Assembly (NCBI GenBank): GCA_029553505.1
Contig: JAKPKY010000097.1
Span: 1-33,700 of the forward strand
Direction: 5' to 3'
DNA: 33,700 nt
From: Planctomycetota bacterium
GTDB taxonomy: Bacteria; Planctomycetota; Phycisphaerae; SM23-33
This document shows, one piece after another, positions 6,767 through 13,421 of this stretch. Both the position numbers and the translations under genes were made by a program. The notes under the pieces were generated by a model. The model ran no database searches. It had not been told where the DNA came from and saw nothing but the letters and a program-made list of their open reading frames with translations. Position 1 is the first letter of the stretch, and the number at the start of each line of letters is the position of its first letter.

Positions 6767-7603
6767 ATGGCCCTGCTCCCCCCTTTCTTCTTGGATACCG
6801 TGGTCGCGATCGGTGTCGGAGACAATCCTGCCGAGCGTCGGTGGATCGGTACAGGATTCCTCTTTGGGAAGTTCGTAGAGAAAGTTCCGGACAAGAATGA
6901 GAATCGTTATCAATTCTGGCTCATCACGAACAAGCATGTATTTAATGGCTTAAGGGCTGTCTATATCAAATTCAATTCTGCCCAAGATACACAAAGTAAA
7001 GACTACAAAGTTCCGCTTGTGGCAGAAAATGGATGCCCCCAATGGGTTGGTCATTTGTCGAATACTGTTGATGTTGCGGCGATACTCTTGAATCCGGGAT
7101 TCCTTAAGGCCGAAGGAAGGCAATTCAACTATTTCCGGTCCGATTCGCATGTCATGAACAAGGAGAAAATGCGTACTATCGGCATAACAGAAGGAGATCG
7201 TGTCTTTGTGCTGGGCTTCCCGATGGGACTTGTCGCAGAAGAACGGCAGTATGTCATCTGTCGTGGGGGATGTATAGCGAGAATCCGTGATTTTATCGAG
7301 AACAGAGCGAGTGATTTCCTTGTTGATGCTACGATTTTCCCGGGAAATTCAGGTGGTCCGGTCATCCTCTGCCCTTCAGCGCTGTCCATCACTGGGACAA
7401 ACGCTATTGAAAAGGCCGACCTGATTGGAATCGTTAAAGCATATGTGCCGTACCAGGACGTAGCCGTAAGTCAGCAAACACAACGGCCACGGGTAATATT
7501 CGAGGAGAATTCGGGGCTGACTGCCGTAGAATCTGTTGATTCAATAATCGAAACAGTCGAGTTGGCGGCAGAACATTTAAAAGGCGAGCTGCCCCAGCAA
7601 TAA
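6767..7603 (+). CDS. Trypsin-like serine protease, cytoplasmic
   Basis: A 278-residue protein with the chymotrypsin-fold triad visible: H57 in LITNKHVF, D102 in TVDVAAIL and S195 in FPGNSGGP, which by coincidence match chymotrypsin numbering. VFVLGFPMGL (about 146-155) precedes the nucleophile strand. There is no signal peptide, transmembrane segment or PDZ domain, so it is not a typical DegP/HtrA and probably acts in the cytoplasm. The start has a strong AAAGGA ribosome binding site at good spacing. Base composition and codon choice (many A/T third positions) differ from the GC-rich neighbours, indicating recent acquisition. Single-domain trypsin-like proteins of this kind occur in bacterial conflict islands, but the substrate here is unknown. 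Confidence 0.85.
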   Translation: MALLPPFFLDTVVAIGVGDNPAERRWIGTGFLFGKFVEKVPDKNENRYQFWLITNKHVFNGLRAVYIKFNSAQDTQSKDYKVPLVAENGCPQWVGHLSNTVDVAAILLNPGFLKAEGRQFNYFRSDSHVMNKEKMRTIGITEGDRVFVLGFPMGLVAEERQYVICRGGCIARIRDFIENRASDFLVDATIFPGNSGGPVILCPSALSITGTNAIEKADLIGIVKAYVPYQDVAVSQQTQRPRVIFEENSGLTAVESVDSIIETVELAAEHLKGELPQQ

Positions 7604-7697
7604 AAAGAACAATACAAAAAGTAATAATCTCTACCGCACAGCTGCCAACTGGCGATAACGCCGCGCCGCCCTCGCCCCAGCCGTAGCCGTGTCATCT

Positions 7698-7751
7698 GCC
7701 CCGAAGGGGCTGCGGGGTGTAGCCACGGGTGGAGCGAAGCGAAACCCGTGG
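7698..7751. repeat. REP-like palindromes 5' of transposase copy 2
   Basis: GCCCC-GAA-GGGGC (7698-7710), then CCACGGGT (7723-7730) paired with ACCCGTGG (7744-7751). A further short palindrome of the form TCGCCCC/GGGGCGA lies immediately before the ribosome binding site of the transposase and could fold over it. Confidence 0.8.
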
Positions 7752-7797
7752 AAGCGAGTGTTTTTCATTCTCGCCCCGGCGGGGCGAAGGAGAGCGC

Positions 7798-8250
7798 ATG
7801 CCCGGAACCTACTCGCAACTGCTCCTGCATGTCGTCTTTTCCACCAAGCGTCGCGAGCCCTGGATCACCGCCGAGGTCGCGGAGCGGCTCTATCCGTATC
7901 TCGGAGGCATCCTCCGCGCCGAGAACGGTTCGATTTACGATATCGGCGGCGTGGCCGACCACGTGCACCTGTACCTGCGGTGGCGGCCTGACGGCGCCGT
8001 CTCCGACCTGATGCGGACGGTCAAGGCGCGTTCGTCGAAGTGGCTGCATGAGACGTTCCCGAATCTCGCGGCGTTCGCCTGGCAGGAGGGATACAGCGTC
8101 TTTACCGTCAGCAAGTCGCAAGAGCCGGCCGTGAAGAAATACATCGCCGCCCAGGGCGAACATCACGGAAAGGAAGATTTCCCGTCGGAACTTCTCCGGC
8201 TGCTCCGCGCGCACGGGGTGGAGTTTGACGAGCGGTACGTGTTCGACTGA
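7798..8250 (+). CDS. IS200-family (Y1, REP-associated type) transposase, copy 2
   Basis: A 150-residue HUH transposase, 145 of 150 residues identical to the copy at 110-562. It has the same HxH (H55, H57) and the same candidate nucleophile Y115 in YIAAQGEHH. The ribosome binding site AAGGAG lies just upstream of the ATG and next to a GC-rich hairpin, which may limit translation, a feature known for some IS200 elements. The gene is intact and full length. The two copies point away from each other, with about 7.2 kb of mostly housekeeping genes between them. Confidence 0.9.
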   Translation: MPGTYSQLLLHVVFSTKRREPWITAEVAERLYPYLGGILRAENGSIYDIGGVADHVHLYLRWRPDGAVSDLMRTVKARSSKWLHETFPNLAAFAWQEGYSVFTVSKSQEPAVKKYIAAQGEHHGKEDFPSELLRLLRAHGVEFDERYVFD

Positions 8251-8294
8251 GCTTTCCTCCGCCCCGCCGGGGCGGGGAAAATAACGACCACCTT

Positions 8295-8340
8295 CCACGG
8301 GTTTCGCCGCGCCCCCTGCGGGGGCTTGCTTCACCCGTGG
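8295..8340. repeat. REP-like palindrome 3' of transposase copy 2
   Basis: CCACGGGT (8295-8302) pairs with ACCCGTGG (8333-8340). The inner hairpin GCCCCC-TGC-GGGGGC spans 8311-8325. A separate GCCCCGCCGGGGC-type palindrome follows the stop codon at about 8260-8276 and may terminate the transcript. Confidence 0.8.
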
Positions 8341-8380
8341 CTACATTCCCCGACCCCGTTGGGGCCGGGAAAAACGGCAA

Positions 8381-8408
8381 GAACCCCCGCGTGACCGCGG
8401 GGGCTTGT
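8381..8408. repeat. CCCCCGCG-TGAC hairpin repeat, copy 2
   Basis: Perfect 8-bp stem CCCCCGCG (8384-8391) with CGCGGGGG (8396-8403), loop TGAC. It matches the copy at 1532-1559 outside the stem as well, so it is a dispersed unit and not chance complementarity. Confidence 0.65.
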
Positions 8409-8531
8409 TAAAACGGCAAGACAGAAAGAACCCACGCTTAACATCCGATGCCGTGTCGTCCGCCCCTTCGGGGCCGATAGGAACAATCCAGTTGGCGCTG
8501 TGGCCTGTGCTGCCCTGTATCCCCGCAACCA

Positions 8532-8563
8532 ATCGACAGATTGACCGATTGACCAATCGACCG
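8532..8563. repeat. Four tandem 8-bp units (ATTGACCG-type)
   Basis: ATCGACAG, ATTGACCG, ATTGACCA and ATCGACCG stand head to tail. They lie just upstream of the proposed lysS promoter. Apart from the items listed, the 408-bp gap 8251-8658 holds no supportable gene. Confidence 0.65.
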
Positions 8564-8588
8564 GAACCCGGCTCCCTTCCCGTTGTCC

Positions 8589-8617
8589 TTGACTTGCGCG
8601 ACCGGCTGGACGATCAT
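8589..8617 (+). promoter_or_regulatory. Candidate promoter for lysS
   Basis: TTGACT (8589-8594), a 17-base spacer and GATCAT (8612-8617), about 40 bases upstream of the chosen start. The -35 is near consensus and the -10 matches four of six positions. Confidence 0.45.
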
Positions 8618-8658
8618 GCTCCCTTTGAATCCCGCGTATTGACGGACAGGTGGACTCC

Positions 8659-10119
8659 ATGCTGGAAAAGGTGCAGGAAGACCGTCTCAAGAAACTCCAG
8701 GCCGTCCGCGAGCTGGGCATCGACCCGTACGGCGGGCGGTACGACACGGCCGAGCCGGCTGCGTCCATCCTCGCGCGCTACCGCGACGTGGCGGAAGGCC
8801 AGGCCAACGACCAGCGGGCCGACGCGGCGGGGCGCATCGTCCTGTTCCGCGACATGGGCAAGATGATCTTCGCCCACCTGCGCGACAGCGGCGGGCAGAT
8901 TCAGATCGCCCTGCGCAAGAACGCCCTGGACGAGAAGTCCTGGCAGCTCGCCAAGCTGCTGGACCTGGGCGACATGGTGGCGGCTGCGGGCCCGCTCCAG
9001 AAAACCCGCACCGGAGAGGTCACCATCTGGGCCGAGACGCTCACGCTGCTGTGCAAGAGCCTCAACCCCATGCCCGAGAAGTTCCACGGACTGACCGACA
9101 CCGAGACCCGCTACCGCCAGCGCTACCTGGACCTGATGACCAACCCGGAGGCGATGGCGACGTTCCGCAAGCGGGTGGCCATCCTCGAGACGTTCCGCGC
9201 GCTGCTCAAGCAGCGGGGATTTTCCGAGGTGGAGACCCCCACGCTCCAGGCCCTCTACGGCGGGGCGGCGGCGCGACCGTTCACCACGCACCACAACGCG
9301 CTCGACTGCGACCTGTTCATGCGCATCAGCCCCGAGCTGTACCTCAAGCGCCTGCTCGTCGGCGGAATGGAGCGCGTCTTCGAGATCGGGCGGAACTTCC
9401 GCAACGAGGGCATCGACACCCGCCACAACCCCGAATTCACCATGATGGAGCTGTACCAGGCCTGCTCCGACTACCACGGCATGATGGAGATCACCGAGGA
9501 GTTGATCTCGGCGGCCGCGGCGGCCGTCGGCGGCGGCGGGAAGCTCCCCTACGGCGAGCGGGAAATCGACTACACGCGTCCCTGGCCGCGGAAGAAGTAC
9601 GCCGACCTGCTGGCCGAGCACGCCGGCGTGGACATGACGGATTCGGCAGCCGTTCGCGCCAAGGCCCGCGCCCTGGGCATCGAGGAGACCAACAAGGACG
9701 ACGCCGTGGTCGTCAACGACGTGTTCGAGGCCGTCGTCGAGCCCGCGCTGGCCCGGCAGGACCGCCCCGTGTTCGTGATGGACTACCCGGCCGAACTGTG
9801 CCCCCTGACGCGGCGAAAGGGCGACAACCCGTCCATCGCCGAGCGGTTCGAGCTGTTCGTCGCGGGCATGGAGATCGCCAACGCCTACACGGAACTGAAC
9901 GACCCTGCCGTGCAGGAAGCCAACTTCCGCGCGCAGCTCCGCGGCGAGGCCGACGGGGAGACCATGCGCGTCATGGACGAGGATTTCGTCACCGCGCTGC
10001 GCCACGGCATGCCCCCGGCGGGCGGGCTGGGAATCGGAATCGACCGCGTCGTGATGCTCCTGACCAACACCCAGAGCATCCGCGATGTGATCCTGTTCCC
10101 CATGTTGCGGGGAAAGTGA
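8659..10119 (+). CDS. lysS: Lysyl-tRNA synthetase, class II
   Basis: LysS charges tRNA-Lys with lysine in the cytoplasm. The 486-residue product has the N-terminal OB-fold anticodon-binding domain (with GRIVLFRDMGKMIFAHLRD), class II motif 1 (GFSEVETPTLQ), motif 2 (FEIGRNFRNEGI followed by THR/HNPEFTMMELY-type residues, about 240-265) and motif 3 (GLGIGIDRVVML, about 455-467). Length is normal. The ATG at 8659 is preferred because a purine-rich GGACAGG lies 9-15 bases upstream; an in-frame GTG at 8650 would add three residues. It is followed by the repeat-bracketed four-helix-bundle gene, then the Lol-type transporter genes. Confidence 0.97.
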   Translation: MLEKVQEDRLKKLQAVRELGIDPYGGRYDTAEPAASILARYRDVAEGQANDQRADAAGRIVLFRDMGKMIFAHLRDSGGQIQIALRKNALDEKSWQLAKLLDLGDMVAAAGPLQKTRTGEVTIWAETLTLLCKSLNPMPEKFHGLTDTETRYRQRYLDLMTNPEAMATFRKRVAILETFRALLKQRGFSEVETPTLQALYGGAAARPFTTHHNALDCDLFMRISPELYLKRLLVGGMERVFEIGRNFRNEGIDTRHNPEFTMMELYQACSDYHGMMEITEELISAAAAAVGGGGKLPYGEREIDYTRPWPRKKYADLLAEHAGVDMTDSAAVRAKARALGIEETNKDDAVVVNDVFEAVVEPALARQDRPVFVMDYPAELCPLTRRKGDNPSIAERFELFVAGMEIANAYTELNDPAVQEANFRAQLRGEADGETMRVMDEDFVTALRHGMPPAGGLGIGIDRVVMLLTNTQSIRDVILFPMLRGK

Positions 10120-10120
10120 A

Positions 10121-10250
10121 AAGAGGGAACCCGGAACACGGAACAGAGGAACACGGGAGAAGCAGCAGGAGAGGAAACCGGGAACCAGGGAACAAAGGAA
10201 CCCGGAAAAACGGCAAGAGGGAACCCGGAAGAAAACAGCAAAAGCGGCAA
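10121..10250. repeat. Left GGAAC-word array
   Basis: Degenerate units of GGAAC with A/C/G spacers. A 16-bp sequence beginning AAGAGGGAACCC occurs exactly twice (10121-10136 and 10215-10230). ACGGCAAG and ACAGCAAA blocks are interspersed and recur inverted on the right. Confidence 0.75.
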
Positions 10251-10266
10251 GAAGGGGTGGGTGAAA

Positions 10267-10665
10267 ATGAACACGGCGTATGGGTCGAGCGCGTTCGGGT
10301 TCGAGGACCTGGAAGCCTACAAAGCCGCCCACGTTTTCCAAGGGCAGATGTGCCGACTCGCAGCCGTGTTGCCGGAGGCCGAGAAATTCGGCCTGGCACA
10401 ACAAATCCGCAGGGCAGCGATTTCGCTGACGAACAACCTTGCGGAAGGATACGGTAGATTCACCTGGCAGGACACGACGCATTTTTGCCGGCAGGCGCGG
10501 GGTTCGTTGATGGAGCTGGTGGATGACCTCAACGTGTGCCGGCAGAATCAATATGCCGACGAGACGCGCCTTGCGGACCTGAGGAAAGAAGCCGAACGGG
10601 TTCTGCTGTTGCTGAACGGATACATCAAGTATCTTCAAAAGAACAAGGCCCAGGTTCAAAGCTAG
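10267..10665 (+). CDS. Four-helix-bundle protein, S23/23S rRNA intervening-sequence family
   Basis: A 132-residue protein with the family signature: an N-terminal FEDLEAYKAAHVFQ, then the central FGLAQQIRRAAISLTNNLAEGYGR (about residues 41-64) and ARGSLMELVDDLNV (about 78-91). Helices fill the rest. Members are found inside 23S rRNA intervening sequences, as lone genes, and as the related Avd accessory proteins of diversity-generating retroelements; most have no known function. No reverse transcriptase or variable repeat is nearby. The ATG at 10267 is chosen for its distance from an AAGGGG; a GTG at 10261 is an alternative. Flanking inverted word repeats mark it as a likely insertion between lysS and the Lol genes. 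Confidence 0.85.
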   Translation: MNTAYGSSAFGFEDLEAYKAAHVFQGQMCRLAAVLPEAEKFGLAQQIRRAAISLTNNLAEGYGRFTWQDTTHFCRQARGSLMELVDDLNVCRQNQYADETRLADLRKEAERVLLLLNGYIKYLQKNKAQVQS

Positions 10666-10680
10666 CGAGATTGCCGTTTG

Positions 10681-10795
10681 AATGTCCCGGTTTCTTTTTC
10701 TATTGCTGTTTTTCCTGGTTCCTTGTTCCTTTGTTCCGTATTCCTGCTGTTGTTGCCGTTCCGTGTTCCTTGTTCCTTAGTTCCTGGTTCCTTTC
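10681..10795. repeat. Right GGAAC-word array (inverted)
   Basis: Units of GTTCC and its variants on the plus strand, ending two bases into the start region of the downstream gene. The complement matches the left array in word content and in the ordered block GGAACC.GGAAAAAC.GCAA. Confidence 0.75.
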
Positions 10796-12727
10796 ATGTA
10801 TAAATTGTTTCTCAGCCTGAAATATCTTCTCCGCCGGCCGATCGGATACTTCGCGGTCCTCGGCGTGGCCGTCTGCGTGTTCATGATGCTGACGGTCGTC
10901 AGCGTGATGAACGGGTTCGTGGACAAGATCGAGCGGGCGGCGAAGGGGCTGTTCGGCGACGTGATCGTCGAGCCTGCCGGCTGGGAGGGCCTGGCGTACT
11001 ACGACGAGTTCATCGCGCAGATGCGGAAGGATTGGCCCGGGCGGGTGGAGGCGGCCAGCCCGTTCCTGCTGAGCTACGGAATCCTGCGGATTCCCGGCCA
11101 GGCGCACTACCGCGAGGGCGTGCAGATCGCCGGAATCCGCCTGCCGGAGCGGATCGCCGTGACGGAGTTCGAGCTGGGACTGCACTTCCAGCGGGCCCGG
11201 GCCGCGCCGGACTTCGACCCGCCGCGGGGCGAGCTGCTCGGCGCGATGATACGCGAGATCGGTTCCACCCTCATCGAGACGCTGCGGGAACTGGGCGAGC
11301 CGCCGGCCTCGAGCGCCGCAGCCGGGCTGGCGCAGCGGGCGCGGGCGCTGACCGGCGCGATGGGCCTTTCGCCCGCGCAGGCAGCCGACTTGGCCGCGTG
11401 GATGCTCGCGTGGGACCGGCGCGGCGAATCGCCCCCGGCCCAGTGGCGGACCGACGAAACGCACGCGGCGCTGTTCGGCCGCATGGGCGAGCTGGCCGCC
11501 AAGGACGAAACCCGTCCGGCCGCCTGCCTGGAACTGGCCGACCGGTTCCTGATGTCCATGCTCTGGGGCCGCGCGCCGACGGCCGACAACCCCCGCCTGG
11601 GCAAGCTCCAGACCGCCCTGAGCTTCCAGCGCAAGGGGCTCGACGGAATCTACCACGCCGACCGGACGGAGCAGCGGATCGCCGTCGTGGAGCGCAAGAT
11701 GCGCGAGGCGGAGACCCAGCCGGCGAGCCCCGACGAGCAGGACCGCCTCTCGCAGATGCTCTCGGAGCTGGAGCAGCAGCGGTTCCGCGGCCCGCGGGAC
11801 CGCGTCATTCTCGGCCTGGGCATCGCGGGGCTGAGCTTCCGCACGCCGCGCGGGCAGACCGTCCGCACGATGACGCCGGGGCAGAACGTCGTGCTGTACG
11901 TCTTTCCGCTGGGGCAGGGGGGCGACCTGAGCCGCTTCAGCCCCAACCCGCACACGTTCACCGTCATCGACGACTGCCGGACGGACGTCTCGAGCATCGA
12001 CTCGGCGTTCGTCTACGTGCCGTTCGAGGCGCTCCAGAAGCTCAACAACATGGGCCCGGAGCTAGACCCGGCCGGCAAGGTGGTGCGCCCGGGGCGCTGC
12101 TCGCAGATTCACATCAAGGTGCGTCCGGGCCTGGGCGGCGAGGCGCAGTTGCGGACCGTCGCGGCCGGCATCGAACAGACCTGGCGGCGATTCGCCCACG
12201 CCCACCCCGACGCCTCGCGCACCGACGTGCTCGTGCAGACCTGGCGCCAGCGCCAGGCCAAGCTCGTCGGGCAGATCGAGTCGCAGCGCACGCTGATGGT
12301 GCTGATCCTGGCGATCATCTCGTCGGTGGCGATCGTGCTGATCTTCGTCATCCTCTACACGGTAGTGGTGCAGAAGACGCGGGACATCGGCGTGCTGAAG
12401 GCCGTCGGGGCGTCCAGCGGCGGGGTGGCGGGCATCTTCCTGGCGTACGGGGCGGCCATCGGGCTGGTCGGCTCGGCCCTGGGCGCCGTCGGAGGGTACT
12501 TCCTCGTGCGCAACATCAACCCCGTGCACGACTGGCTGGGGCGGACGACGGGCTTCACCGTCTGGGACCCCGAGTGGTTCCTGTTCGATCAGATTCCCAA
12601 CGAGGTTCGCGCGGCGACGGCCGTGCTGATCGTGGCGGCCGCGGTCGCCGCCGGCGTGCTCGGGGCCATGTTCCCCGCCGTCCGCGCGGCCCGCATGCAG
12701 CCGGTGGAGGCCCTGCGCTATGAGTGA
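10796..12727 (+). CDS. LolC/LolE-type ABC transporter permease with enlarged periplasmic region
   Basis: An inner-membrane permease of the FtsX/LolCE/MacB superfamily, 643 residues. The first membrane segment (about 17-38) follows LKYLLRRPIGYF; three more lie at about 498-522, 540-570 and 605-628, the standard 1+3 arrangement. The ending FPAVRAARMQPVEALRYE is diagnostic. E. coli LolC and LolE have about 400 residues; the extra length lies in the periplasmic region (about 40-495), including a helical, charged section around 150-330. It overlaps lolD by eight bases, so translation is coupled and the pair probably extracts lipoproteins for the outer membrane. The start codon abuts the right repeat of the preceding element, and no clear ribosome binding site is visible. 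Confidence 0.88.
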   Translation: MYKLFLSLKYLLRRPIGYFAVLGVAVCVFMMLTVVSVMNGFVDKIERAAKGLFGDVIVEPAGWEGLAYYDEFIAQMRKDWPGRVEAASPFLLSYGILRIPGQAHYREGVQIAGIRLPERIAVTEFELGLHFQRARAAPDFDPPRGELLGAMIREIGSTLIETLRELGEPPASSAAAGLAQRARALTGAMGLSPAQAADLAAWMLAWDRRGESPPAQWRTDETHAALFGRMGELAAKDETRPAACLELADRFLMSMLWGRAPTADNPRLGKLQTALSFQRKGLDGIYHADRTEQRIAVVERKMREAETQPASPDEQDRLSQMLSELEQQRFRGPRDRVILGLGIAGLSFRTPRGQTVRTMTPGQNVVLYVFPLGQGGDLSRFSPNPHTFTVIDDCRTDVSSIDSAFVYVPFEALQKLNNMGPELDPAGKVVRPGRCSQIHIKVRPGLGGEAQLRTVAAGIEQTWRRFAHAHPDASRTDVLVQTWRQRQAKLVGQIESQRTLMVLILAIISSVAIVLIFVILYTVVVQKTRDIGVLKAVGASSGGVAGIFLAYGAAIGLVGSALGAVGGYFLVRNINPVHDWLGRTTGFTVWDPEWFLFDQIPNEVRAATAVLIVAAAVAAGVLGAMFPAVRAARMQPVEALRYE

Positions 12728-13421
12728 CGCGGCCGACAAGGCGATCGTCGCGCGGGACCTGCGCAAGACCTACCGCCTGGGGCGCACCACGCTGCCGGTG
12801 CTGCGCGGCGTGTCGATGGACGTCCGCGCCGGGGAGTTCGTCGCGATCGTCGGCGCTTCCGGCAGCGGAAAGAGCACGCTGCTGCACCTGCTGGGCCTGC
12901 TGGACACGCCCGACGAGGGCTCCGTCGCGCTGGACGGGCAAATCGCCACGAGCCTTTCGGCCCGCAAGCGGTGCCGCATCCGCTGCCGGCACGTCGGGTT
13001 CGTCTTCCAGTTCTACCACCTGCTGCCGGAGCTGAATGTGCTGGAGAACGTGCTGCTTCCGGGCATGGTGGACACGCCGCTGGCGCGCTGGCCAAGCCGG
13101 CGCAAACGCCTCCGCGCCGCGGCGGGGGAAATCCTCGATCGCCTCGGCCTCTCCGAGCGGCTCCGCCACCGCCCGCGCGAGCTGTCCGGCGGCGAGAGGC
13201 AGCGCGTGGCCATCGCCCGCGCCCTGATGAACCGCCCGCGACTGCTGCTGGCCGACGAACCCACCGGAAACCTCGACAGCAAGACCGGGCGCCAGATCCT
13301 CGAACTGCTCCGGTCCTTCCACCAGGCCGGGCAGACCCTCGTCATGGTCACGCACGACGCCTCGATTGCCCAGCAGGCCTCCCGCGTGCTGACCCTCCGC
13401 GACGGCGTGCTCCAGTCCTGA
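12720..13421 (+). CDS. lolD: Lipoprotein-releasing ABC transporter ATP-binding protein LolD
   Basis: A 233-residue ATPase subunit with all ABC motifs: Walker A GASGSGKST (45-53), Q-loop Q97, signature LSGGERQ (155-161), Walker B LLLADE ending at E180, D-loop NLD (184-186) and H-loop H212. The VFQFYHLLPELNVLENV segment is typical of the LolD/MacB/FtsE group. It powers the permease encoded immediately upstream; the ATG lies within the last codons of that gene. Its stop codon directly abuts the end of the convergent mtaB gene, leaving no room for a separate terminator. Confidence 0.93.
   Translation: MSDAADKAIVARDLRKTYRLGRTTLPVLRGVSMDVRAGEFVAIVGASGSGKSTLLHLLGLLDTPDEGSVALDGQIATSLSARKRCRIRCRHVGFVFQFYHLLPELNVLENVLLPGMVDTPLARWPSRRKRLRAAAGEILDRLGLSERLRHRPRELSGGERQRVAIARALMNRPRLLLADEPTGNLDSKTGRQILELLRSFHQAGQTLVMVTHDASIAQQASRVLTLRDGVLQS

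Larger units (their letters stand above)
7698..8349 (+). mobile_element. RAYT-like IS200 unit, copy 2
   Basis: Second copy of the transposase unit, inverted relative to 9-663, with the same order of flanking palindromes. It starts about 95 bp after the protease stop codon. The 7604-7697 stretch between them shows no convincing terminator. Beyond the 3' palindrome the two copies diverge. Confidence 0.75.
10121..10795. mobile_element. Putative element: four-helix-bundle gene between inverted GGAAC-rich repeats
   Basis: A single small gene sits between two arrays built from the word GGAAC(C) on the left and its complement on the right. The best-matching inverted pair is 10197-10217 with 10702-10722 (18 of 21 bases). 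The left array begins two bases after the lysS stop and the right array ends at the permease start codon, so the unit fills the whole gap between two core genes. No transposase is encoded. Mobility is inference from the symmetry and position. Confidence 0.55.

Noticed and set aside
562-7798. Composite transposon bounded by the two transposase units
   Set aside because: The enclosed genes include queA, lpxI and lpxD, which are core functions, and IS200-type enzymes do not generally mobilise composites of this kind. Inversion is the more reasonable idea.
8532-8563. CRISPR-like array
   Set aside because: The 8-bp units are contiguous, degenerate and lack spacers; no cas gene is present.
8614-10659. 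A 681-codon minus-strand open frame opposite lysS and the four-helix-bundle gene
   Set aside because: It is a shadow of lysS in a high-GC genome; the reverse product has no recognisable motif and crosses the repeat array.
10267-10665. Diversity-generating retroelement with an Avd protein
   Set aside because: The protein family is related, but no reverse transcriptase, template repeat or variable repeat is visible in the surrounding sequence.
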